NCBI GenBank assembly: GCA_963989385.1
Contig: OZ022503.1
Location: 90,034,638 to 90,098,637, forward strand
DNA from: Ctena decussata
Lineage: Eukaryota > Mollusca > Bivalvia > Lucinida > Lucinidae
Direction: 5' to 3'
DNA length: 64,000 nt
Part shown: in pieces, positions 13,601-25,600 of the stretch
How the letters are laid out: every line of letters begins with the position of its first letter
Numbering within the stretch: the stretch's first letter is position 1
Notes under the pieces: generated by a model
Told to the model about the DNA's origin: nothing
Database searches by the model: none
The model's input: the letters and a program-made list of their open reading frames with translations, nothing else
Position numbers and translations under genes: made by a program

Positions 13601-16600
13601 AAAGTTTTCAAATGTGTGCAAGAAGAGAAATCAATCAATCATGAACGATATCTAAATAGAAATCTGCCTCGTGTTGATACCATTTTCGGATCACTAGACA
13701 AATGTAGGCCCATGCTTCTGAAGCACAGATAGTTTCCGATGTTATTGGCAGATAGAGTCCTGTGTGAAGCACGATTAGCCGCTGATAGAGTCTTGTGCCA
13801 GGCGCATATAGCATCCGGTGCCATTGTAAAAGGTAAAAAAATCCGATTTTCTTCAAAAAGGAGATATTCTTTCAACTCAGAGCCTTACAAAATTTTAAAT
13901 TCATTCATTAGGGTCAAACTTATCCAACCGATCTGTTTTCGTTCCATTGCGTTCGCAACTTTTCGGCGTTCAAAGTGGACACACTCTTCAAAATTGTCAA
14001 ATCTTGACCTTCATTCCAGCTTGTAGACTCGAAAGTAAATACGAATTAGGCATAACAGCTATAGATACTGGAAGACACGGATGTCTGATGTTCCGTGCAC
14101 TCTATGCACCATAAGAAAATGTGTTGTTTACAATTATATTAGAGTTTATTAACACCCACCCTTACCTTGTTTTCCATTTTGGGACGGATAGAATCCTAAA
14201 CTAACGCAAATAGACTCCGAAATACACAGATAGAGTCCAGTTTTCACAGATAGCGTCCGATATGGTTATGCACCGTGGAAAAGGGTGTCTTTTACAAAAC
14301 CAGGCAACACATCCATGCCAAATTGACCCCAGCTTCCCAAATTACCCTCCCCTCCCTCCCAACTCCCCCTTTCAAAAATTCAATAATTGAATAAAATTAT
14401 CTATAGGATGATAAATAAAAGATAGTCTGATACAAGAAAAAAGTATTATTATTTAAATGGTAAGTCAACAGAAAAAAAATCAAAATCATAATGAATTATG
14501 AATCACTTCATGAAATTCCACTTAAATGGTCACCTCGCATGCTTACTACAATAATGGCCCCTGAGACCACTCAGTGTCAGAAACTCCTTGTTATCTAATG
14601 ACCTATGGGATCACCTACTATTTAATAGCCAGCTTTACAAATTTAATGGACCGCTCACTACCCCAGATGATATAACTAATGGCTGCTTTTGAGGTTAACC
14701 CAAGAATACTGGGGTAACCGCAGAATACCGGAGGTAAACCGTGAGGTAACCTAATTGACGCCATGCCTAACCCTATGGGATTTTTTTCAAACGCTCAAGG
14801 GCAGCTAACTCCGTAGTCTGTGCTCGAATCCGGCCAAATTTCGAACTCATCCAAGACCTGCAAGTATGATAAGGATCTAATCAAAAACAGTCGAGAAAAC
14901 GTGATGACGCCATTTTCCCCATTATAACCCTATGGGGGCTATCTGTTGCCATGGAAAACAGAGTTCTGAGCTGATCGGCACCAAAACCTAATGCAGCCTT
15001 TCCCCCACCCAAATGATGCTTCAGATAAAATTTGATTGCAATCGGCCAACTGGTCTCTGAGATATTTATGTTTGAAAGTGTTGAAGGACGGACCCACGCA
15101 CCCACGCACGGACGACGGCTCGACTCCCATCCTATAAGCTCACCTCTGAGCCTTCGGCTCAGGTGAGCTAAAAATATATGATCTGTACTATGATGATGTA
15201 CAGGGACACTTTTTATGGCTGCTGTTAATAGCCAGCAGTACCATTTGATATAGAGAAAGATCTAACCTTTGTCTTTGGCTAGAATATGGACTTCATATTT
15301 CTCCTCAGGGAGCCCTGCAAGAGCCTCTCTGTCCAGAGTTTCCCCATCCAGACCTCTCTTGACCTTGACCTCACAATTAGAGTTCACGGTAAATCTACGA
15401 CCTTCATCAGTGCTTCTATCTATGGAGTACCTGGACAACAAACAATAAGGAATTCTATCATAAACCATATTCATCTATTACAACTGTCTTTTTTTCAGCA
15501 CTTGAATGAAATCTAAGTTCTGATACATTCTCATATGACACCTGGTGCCCCAATAGCTCAGTGGGTTAGGAGCTGGTCTGTTGAGCTTCGTAGGTTAATG
15601 GCTGGCCTGCTAAGCTCAGTGGGTTAAGGGCTGGTCTGTTGAGCTCAGCAGTGCAAGGGCTGGTCTGCTGATATGGCAGTCTCTGGTTCATGACCCACTG
15701 AAGGCGATAAATCTTTCCAACTGTAAACAGAGATCCATTGCACACAGCCTTTTGTTATCTTCCTCCCATTGTCCTGAAATGACTGAAATACTTTTGACAA
15801 AGACATAAAATCTCAAGTCATCCTGTGGTACATGAGCAATATGACACTAACGTGGCAGTTCAAATGAAGAGTCACAATATATGATTTTATGGAGAATTAA
15901 CAAAACTTATCTTCAAATTTTCATTGTTATCCTGTCTTATCTGTAAAGTGTTGTCAGAACTTACTCAAATTCAGCATTCACCCCACTATCAGCGTCACTG
16001 GCACTGCAGTTCCACAGACTGGTGTATTCTGGGACATTCTCTGTCATACGTATGGTCTTAACCTTCGGGAAGAACTCGGGTGCATTATCATTATAGTCCT
16101 CCACCTGCACCTCTATGTACGCTTTGTCCTGATGTTTGCCGTCCTTCACATAGACTGTCAAGTTGAAGAACTTCACTTCTTCGTAGTCCACAGCCTGCAA
16201 ACAAAATATAGCAGAGCTCTAGGTTAAGAAAGTTAAAACAACGCAATTTTTTGTTCATTCTCAAGAGGTATCTGTACAGGGTCATGTGGTTTTTATTCTG
16301 ATATACTTTATGGACAAATGTGAGTGAATCACTCAGGTAATTATCATTTCTCTTTTAGTTTAAACATATTTAATTGCCATATTGTTATGCAATGGGGTTG
16401 GGCCACAAGTTCTACCAACATTAGTTACGGCCCTTCCCCTGAGTCCTTACGAGAGTCCTTGCTATACTATTTCTCTTTTAACCCTACTGCACTCAGAACG
16501 GCCAAAACTCTATGGAGTTTTGGCTGTTTTGAGTGCAATGGGGTCAATATTTTCCACTGATTGATTTATACATGTATGTCACTTTCCAGTCTACATATTC

Positions 16601-19600
16601 CCAATGGTAACCACACTTTGATGGGACCACAAAGATTCACATTTTGGGCACAGACTCTGTCACAAAATTTCAGTCAGGATATATCGAAATGGAAAAAAGA
16701 AAAATTTGATATGACATTTTTGAAAAGATGATCAGCATACCCTAATGTGCTTAAGTATTGGGACACCTAAAATAATTAATTTTCCATTTGTCCCAAATGG
16801 AAAATTCATTATTTTTAGGTGTCCCAATATATACCACATTACAGTACACATCCATGGATGAGGAAATAATCTATCTCAGCATTATTGGTTATCCCCTCGG
16901 GGATAACCATATTAAGATAGGAATTCGTACTCGATTATATGTACGCCGTTTCCTTTTGCTAAAATACAGGTCCCACTATTTCCCGATACTTCTACATTTG
17001 GCACACCCTGCTACAGGGTTCTCACCAGCATTGCTAATGCATGATCTTTATGGCTTATATCTTAAAACACTTTGTCTCATCCTATACAAACAGTTACCTG
17101 AAAGTTCAGCTATCACTTAACAGTACAACAAGTTCTACTTGATTAACGCTAAATACAGGTTCCACTATTTACCGTTATTTGCTCCAATAGTTTGGCGCAC
17201 CCAGCTGCAGGGTCTCTTCCTTCATTGCTAAGACATGAGCTGTATAACGTATCCTGAACACTTCATCTCGCCTAATACAAGAATCTCACCTAATACAAGC
17301 ACTTACCAGAGAGTTTAAGTGGCCCACAGTCCACTTACGAAGAGACAGTACTAAACAGTACAGGTCATCTAACAAAAGTTAATAGCACTGAAGCTCACCT
17401 GTTAGCAGCAATCACTAGACAAAAAGAAAAAGCTGTCAAACTCGCCACTAACCAACAGCTTCAACAAATCCAAGAATACAATAAAATTAACTTGTATTGC
17501 TGCCAATTTTCTGCTTTACCACTTGCATCCTATGGATTCATTTGCCAAGGGATAACCTCTCAAGCTTTTTCAAAAGCTAAACTTGTAACAATTACAGCAC
17601 TTTTATAGAATGCTATTCTACTAAACTTACCCTAAATACAGTGAGGACTCCAGCATTTGGTGGCATTGTTTCAATAGAGAAATAAGACCTATCCCCCTCC
17701 TCTAATGTGTATGTCAGCCTTGCATTCTCGTCTATATCATTATCTGTTGCCGAGACGGTCACCACAGGTCCTGCCACCTGGTTCTCTGACATGCTAACTC
17801 GGTAGATCTTCTCAACAAATACAGGTGGCTGGTCATTAATATCATCAATTTTGATTGTCACAGTTGCTGTTGTGCTTCGTTGTTCAACTCCACGATCTTT
17901 TGCAATGATTTGAAGAAAATACTGGGAAGTTGTTTCTCTGTCAAGAGAGTCCGATAGTTTGGTTTGAATAAGACCAGTTTCACTGTTGATCTGGAATAAC
18001 CATTCGCTAGTTCTAGGGTCAGCTGGTGGGTTGCCATAGCGATCGATCTCGTAGAACACAGTGCCATTCTCTCCTGCATCAAAATCCTGTGCAACAACTG
18101 TCATCACCGACTGACCTGCAAGTAAAATAAAGAATTTCAAATTCACCGGCTGACCTGTAGGTAAAATTAAGAATTTCAGGTGTCAAATTCAACTAACGGT
18201 TTTCAATCAAATAAATTATCACTTAAAGGTGTACGGTTTTGTCGCCATCTTTATAAAGGAGACAACTTGAACAGAAAAGAGTCTGCTTCCTTATTAGGAG
18301 AACCTCTTCTAATAAGGAGGCTATTCTTAATTGACAGAATTAGCTATGCGAATTGTCTCCTCTAAGAGTAGCCCCTATCCATAACATGCCAGAGGTCAGA
18401 GGCGTAGCTAGGGGCAATTACACTGTACGCACAATTATGCTTTATACTCACTGAGGGCAATGATAAGGGCTTAATCCGCTAAGATATTTCAAATTTTCAG
18501 TCTGTTGGCAGTTAGCATTAAAATTATGCCCAATTAACAACATTTCAGCATGAAAATACGCAGGTGTGTGTTGAAATTTTGTCAATTTGACAAAATTTCA
18601 ATACGCACCTGCATATTTGCATATAGGTAGCTACGCCCTTGGAGGTTTTAAATTTGTTGTCTAGACACAAGAACTATAGAAATAATACAATCAGATTCCG
18701 ATAAAGAGAGTACCTGATGATAATTACTGGCAACTTGAAGTTGCATCTGCATTTTACATTACTTATATTTTCAGGATCTTTAAAAGCATTTGATTGCTCT
18801 ACTGATGATAAAATGTTAATAAAAAAAAAACGACGCAAAGTTAAAAGCCATATCAAGCCATAGGTGAAATTTCAGTTAAAACATAAATGTTGATCAATGG
18901 ATATGTACACACAGATAATGATGGATATGTACATAAGGAATGAATTTCATTTTTCTGATGTTTATCGAAGTATAAACTACATTGGGTCGCGTGCAAAGTA
19001 AGTAAACTTTGCTAGCCACCCAATGTAGTTTACACTTCTATAAACATCAGAAAATTAAGTTCATTGCTTATATTTATATTCTTTCTATCTATTATTTGAC
19101 CACAAATTTGCCTTAGGGGCTGCAATTGAAGCAGAAAAACATTTATACGCTGTTTGTCTACTGATAGCGGAACAGCATCAAGGACGTCATAATGCCGCCT
19201 ACGTCCAATCAGATGTGGAGAACAATTGTTCATTTTGAAGTCATGTGACGTTGCGTGAACCGATGTAGGTATTGGAGTATAAACTACATTGCTTTCTAAT
19301 GGTTTGCCATAGTGCTTTTCAATAAGTGCACTGAGAATGTAAATATACACAGATAATGATCAGTCCAATGTTTACTAATACCAAAGTGAAGAAAAATCAA
19401 ATTGTGACGAGATGATATTTACCTGCTGGTGAATGTTCTGCTACTGATCCCTGCAATCCTCTACTGTCAAACTTTGGATCATTGTCATTTATATCTTTAG
19501 GTCTGACCTTGACATAGGCATACCCAAACAGTGCCCCAGGGGTATCCGGCTCATCCTCAGCTATCACATTAAACTGGTAAACATCTCGACCATGTGGCAA

Positions 19601-22600
19601 ATCTCTATCAAGTTTTCTGCGCAGGAAGATTTTTCCTGTTTCTGGCTCAATGGTGAATATTTGATCAGGTGGTGATGTGCCATAACCAGAGATGTTAAAT
19701 CTGAAGTTAGTCTGTCTACTTACATCTTTGTCTGTAGCAAACACCTGCAAATATTCAAAGATGGTGACATTACTCAGAGCTCCAGGTAAAAGGGTTTATT
19801 TGGTGATAACTAGGAATAAATTTCATTGATTCTGCATAAAAACATACTTGGTGATCCCTCATCTGAACTGTCTTGAGACAGTTCAGATGAGGGATCACAA
19901 CATATGCTTTTAACTGATAAATAACAAAATATATCCCTCAATTATCACCAAATACTCCCTCTTATCTAGAGCTCTGAGTTATGGATTACCTCCTATAAGA
20001 TGTATGGCTATACTTTCATGTTTTTTTCCAGTATTTTTTCAATGGGAAACATTTTTTGTGACTTCATGTTTCCTTCCCTGGATGACAAAACCTTAGAAAT
20101 TGGGGTCTATTCTAGAAGAGAACAAGTTGCTTTCCCTGAAAGTGTGCCATTTCTCTTAACAAATGGAGAAATGGGGTGTGGTGAGATGGGCTGGGATGGG
20201 ATGGGACGGAATGGGATGGGATGAGACAGCATGGGAATGTGAATGGGAAAGGGATGAGATGAATAAATTAATGATTTTGATGGGTGTTTTAAGCCCTTTC
20301 AATAGTATTTCAGTCATTTGTACCCATCAGGTTGCAAAAGCTCCTTTTATTCATTTTTAGCAAAAAATAATAGCTTATGATTTTATATGTACTTAAACAC
20401 TTAAAAACACTTGGTCAATCTATTGATGCTTTACACAACTGAACCCTGATCTCTCAAATTGCAATACAGAGCATTTGATATGGATGAAACTTGACTAATT
20501 TCAATTGTTATTACCTGCAATAAAAATTGACCATCAGGTGGTGGAATAGTTTCTTCAACAACATCTGTGATTTCATAAACCTCTTGGTCAAACTCTGGCT
20601 CGTTATCATTAACATCTGTAACTTCTATCAGCACCGATGCTGTATTCTGGAACAAGCCGTCTGAGACCATCACTGTCAGGTTGTAGTTCTGGGGAGAAAA
20701 AAATATATATTATCAAGCATATCTTTTATCACCTGTTCCACTGCTAAAGATAAGAGGAATAATTGAGGATAATTCTTAGATCATTTTTCATATTCCTTAA
20801 AAAAAGAAGACTCTTCATCAGAACCATTTCACAACATGTGTTTTCATGCATAACTACAGAAAATTATCACTAAATTATCTCTGTTATACTTTCTTATCTA
20901 GAGCACACATCATCCATAGTGCAGATTATATTTCATTTCGTCCTTTGAGATCAGAGGATATGTTCTGAGATAGCTGAAATTTTAGATTGGTTTATACTCA
21001 TATTCTAAACCATTGTTTTATATATTATTTGGATCCTTTTTGATACTTATCAGTCTTTGAAACGGCTGTCCAATTGAGATTAAGAAATTACAGTATGCTT
21101 TTCTCTGGTTTTGTCACCAGATATTGTCAGGGTCACTGAAGAGGCTTTATTAGCCGAAACTACGTAGTCTGGCCCATATTCCTTCTTGTGAACGTATTCT
21201 CTGCTCTTGAAGGAACTCTTTTAGATTTTAATTTTACTTAGAATTTCTCTGGACAGTTGCCGATCATACAATGTGTCATTATTTGTCAATATGCAGAACT
21301 AAATGGGACAAAACTGTGCCTTTAGAATGCCTTCAATAGTTTTTCAGCAGTTGTTGTGTTCTTTGATGTTTTTTTTTCTTCTTTTATTACTTTAATCAAT
21401 GAAACACATGGAGAAAATGGAATAATATATGTATTTTTACATCACAAAGTATTTATAAAACAATTTGTGATCACCATGAAAAACACCTTTATTTTTCTTA
21501 ACAGTAAGCTACTTTACCTAGTGGATCAAAGCTATCAGAATGTTAAAACAATACATCTGCATGAATCTCCGTGTTTGCTGTGAACAAACCATAAAATTCT
21601 ATTTTCATCACTGTTGATTGATAAATTACATCATTTCCATTTTCAATCTAACTCAATGTTCAATGATATGAAAAATGCCTTACCGTTGGAGGTACTTCAT
21701 AATTGAGTGTTTTAGCCACATAGACATCTCCAGTTTTCTGTTTGATTCCAAAAACATTGTCAATGTTGCCTTCTGTGATACTGTAGGCTAACACATCAGC
21801 TGTATATAGTAACAACACAATCTAAATGTTAATTTTTGGGTTTTTTTTTTTTTTTTTTTCAGGGCACGGCTGTTCATCAGCTTAAAGTCTTTAATCAAGA
21901 TTTTTTTAAGTATTCTAGTACACATAAAATCAAGAGTGCTAGTAGTATTTGCCAAAAGCTTCTTTTTTATTTTTTGTAGAGTGCATTTGAATGTCTCATT
22001 AATTAACTATGTTGTTAGTTCTGAACAACTGGGCCAAGATCTCCATATCAGATGAATATGTAATGATTAAACTTGGATTCTCTAAGCTTTGATAAAATTA
22101 CCTGAAGTACCATCTTTTTGAAGGGAGACAATCTTTGTCACTTCTTGTTAGCTTTCATAGACAAGGTAGTCTTTTCAAAATGTGGTCTACTCCTAGAGGG
22201 AAGAATTTGCTCCTAGAAGAGCAAATTCTTTCCTCTAAGAGCTGACTCCCAACTGAGAAAGACCCTAAGCATTGAGACAAACATGTCTGAGAAAATAGAG
22301 AACAACACATCTTCAATCTGCTGTTAGAACAGCAGCCTCCACATTAGACTGCTGTGACAGGATCAGTCTGATCACAGTCTGCACTGTTTGCCATAAACCA
22401 GTACTAGTATGTAACAACTATGTCCTTGTTGCATCTTTCTTAGTTAATTAAGATGTTTACGGACTACCAATCCAGGGGTCGCAAAATGGATTCCCCGTTT
22501 CTCTGGTCTTTCAAGACTTTAAACCAAGGTCCCGTCTACACATGACCTTGTTGTTGGTGGGACGTTAAACTCGAGTTTACTCACTCACTCACTCACTCAC

Positions 22601-25600
22601 TCACTAATTAAGATGCTACTATGGTTCAAACAGGAAATCCCCAGAAGCGGCATATTCCCTGTCTGCAAATTGTCAAAAATAAACAGAGATAAATCAGAAA
22701 CCCGACTATAGTTTACAAGGACAGTACTGGAAAGTTTACTTCTGCTAGTCATAAGGGAATCAACTAATGGAAGTGATTGACGTATGAGATTCTACAGATA
22801 AACAATGCTGACATATTTATATATACATCAATGACTGATACATAAATACAATAACAAAGACAAATACACAACACTGATAATGAGTACAGAAAATGTATGC
22901 AAACAAGTGATGGCTAAGAAAAAACAAAATAAACAAGCAAATTCGGTGAATTTATATCCCCTGCTGAAGTGGCCCTGATTCGTTTATTATGGTTTATTTT
23001 TTTGTTCACTGGGCTGAACTTGTGGACTGTAAATCAAATCAAGGACTATTACTCTGGCTTAAGTGAGGCATAAGCTGAAGCTGTTCTTAAACACTTGCCT
23101 CAGCATCACTGCACTATGATGATACACTTTTAATTCAGTTTCAAGAATTTTTTTTTTCAGTCAAGTGTCTAAGTTATGGCTAATACATGTATGTGGAGTT
23201 TAAATCAATTCAAGGGCATTAAATCATGCACTACTGATGCAATTAAGATCAAACTTAATGTGCATTGCTCTGTCATAACAATACATAATTATTTGAAGTT
23301 TCATGAAATTCCATTCATTGGTTACTTAATTATGACTCAATTTGTTGATTTTAAACAAAGTCAAGGGCAATAACTCATTGCTAACTGAAGAAATTTCGAC
23401 AAAACTTAAGATGCACCAATGTGTTATGGTGATTGGTATTTATTAAAAGTTTCATAAAATTCTATTCATTGATTACTTAGTTATGGCTAAATGAATCAAT
23501 CTTAAATTCATTCAAGGGCAATAACTCATGAATTTCTGATGCCATTCTGATGAAACTTTATGTGCATAACCTCCTTATGGTGATACATATCAAGTTTTAG
23601 TTTCATGAAGTTTTGATAATTGGTTACTTAGTTATGGCTCATTTTATTGTTTTAAGTCAATTAAAGGGCAATAACTCATGCACCCCTGAAGCCAGTCTGA
23701 TGAAACGTGACACACGTCAGCGGAATATAGTGATACATATTTATTATAAGTTTCATGAAATTCCGTCCAGTAGTTACATAGTTATGACTGATTTTATTGA
23801 TTTTAAAACAATTCAAGGGCAATAACTCATGCATTACTGAAGCCAGTCTAAAGAAACTTGATGTGCATCAGCGGGTTATAGTGATATATACTTATTCTAA
23901 GTTTCATGAAATTCCATCCAGTGGTTACTTAGTTATGGCTCCGGACGGACAGACAGACGGACGGACGGAAGGACGGACGGACAGACGGACGGACGGACAT
24001 GAAGAAACCTATATCCCTCCGCCTTCGGCGAGGGATAAAAACACGTTTGGTAAATACCCAATTCCATTCAAAAACAGATATTAAATTTTTTCAGCAGTGC
24101 TCCAGATAACAAGGAGTAACAGGGCTTATTTAGGGATAAATTTCCATATTTCTCCATCAAAATCATTTATTATGACTCCTCATCAGAACTGTCTCGCCGA
24201 CAGTTCTAATGAGAGGTCACGATTGAAAAATGAAAAATATATCTCATACTTATTCTCAAATACTACTTTTATTTGGAGCTCCATACTCTTCTGTTGTAAG
24301 CAACACTATAACACTGCTATTGACTCCAATGTTTGTAAAGCATATTTGTGCACAAAATTTGCTTTGACAATAAAGAACTGGCGTAGTTATCAAAATTAAA
24401 ATCTTAAAAGAGTACCTTCAAGAGCAGAGCACAAATCGAAAGAGGGAACATGGGGCATACTTCAAAGTTTCAGCTATTCAAGCCTAATCAGTGACCCTAA
24501 CATAATCTGGTGATGAAAACCAGAGAAAACATACTGTGATTTCTTAATTTGAGTAAGGCAGTCAAATAAAAGACTGAAGAGTATCAAAAGGGGTCCAAAT
24601 GAATAAAAAATGATGATCTATAATATGAGTCTAAACCAATCAAAAGTTTCTGATTTCTCAGAATATATCCTCTGATCTCAAAGTACAAAATAAAACATAA
24701 TATGCACAATGGAACTTCTGAAAATAGTCGAACTGAGATCTCGGATTGGTCACTTTCAGGAGTTTGGGGATAACTCCACCAGTTTATCTTTCACAAAGCT
24801 AAAATTTAGTACTTACATGCTGTACATACATATAAGTCAACAAGCATTATCATAATGCTTGTTGACTTATATGTATGTACAGCATGTAAGTACTAAATAC
24901 TACTTTGGGAATCCAATAGCAAAAGCTTGAATGTGGGATTGAAATTCTGCATTTACCAAGTGTGTATGAGGCCTGATTTCCTATGGTTGCAATTCAGAGT
25001 CAAAACATGAATATATATATGCAAGTAATGTCACACATAATGAATTCGCAATTATGAAAACAAAATTCATATAATTGCACAAAAAAATAAATATTGAATT
25101 TCAAACCATATGAAACAATTTGCGAACACAAAGAATGAATATGCAAATGCCAAACAAAAATGAAAAGGAACAATATATTGCTATTCTTTAACTAAAATAA
25201 TGTATACTCACTGACAAAATGATACTAACTTAGACTGTATACAACAATGAGTATCAGGCGAAAACTTGCTCATCTGTTTGTTTAGTAAATACACTGTAGG
25301 CAATATAATGCCTATATATGTTTTATCACACATTAAAATACTGTAGCCCCATATCAGCCCATATCTGGGCAGTCTGATTCAAGCCTATACATTTCATCAT
25401 ATGTAGTAAGCATGAACACAGTTATGTGACTCTGCAGAGTGTATACAATGGGTCTTAGGCTACATGTATCTTCCGGTATGCCAGAAACCAGTTTAAGTCT
25501 GCCGTGCACCTAACAGCATTTTGAGCCTTGGCACAAAAATACTGTGTTTTTCATTTCTTTCAAGGATGAAAACGATATGAGTGAAATCGACGCCTGTTTA

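Larger units (their letters stand above)
9231..14277. mobile_element. TIR DNA transposon (Transib/RAG-like ends suspected), interrupted by a LINE and a HINE-like element
   Basis: Positions 9231-9267 are the exact reverse complement of 14241-14277: 37 bases with no mismatch, beginning CACGGTGCATAACC. The 5-base GAAAA flanks both ends (9226-9230, 14278-14282). Inside each end a motif GGACTCTATCTGTG recurs in opposite orientation: about 9280, 9301, 9686 on the left; 13751, 13783, 14186, 14210, 14230 and 14250 on the right. Removing the LINE (about 10140-11400) and the HINE-like element (11415-13534) leaves about 1.7 kb with no transposase ORF, so the element looks non-autonomous. A 5-bp duplication plus a CACxxTG end is the combination known for Transib and RAG-like transposons; that assignment is inference. 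Confidence 0.7.

Noticed and set aside
17858..18097. Second minus-strand ORF overlapping exon Q
   Set aside because: It is a different frame of the same exon with no domain; the cadherin frame is unambiguous.
23940..24000. GGACGGACAGACGG tract as a CRISPR or minisatellite
   Set aside because: It is a simple-sequence tract inside the end of a tandem-array element. There are no spacers, and this is a eukaryotic genome.
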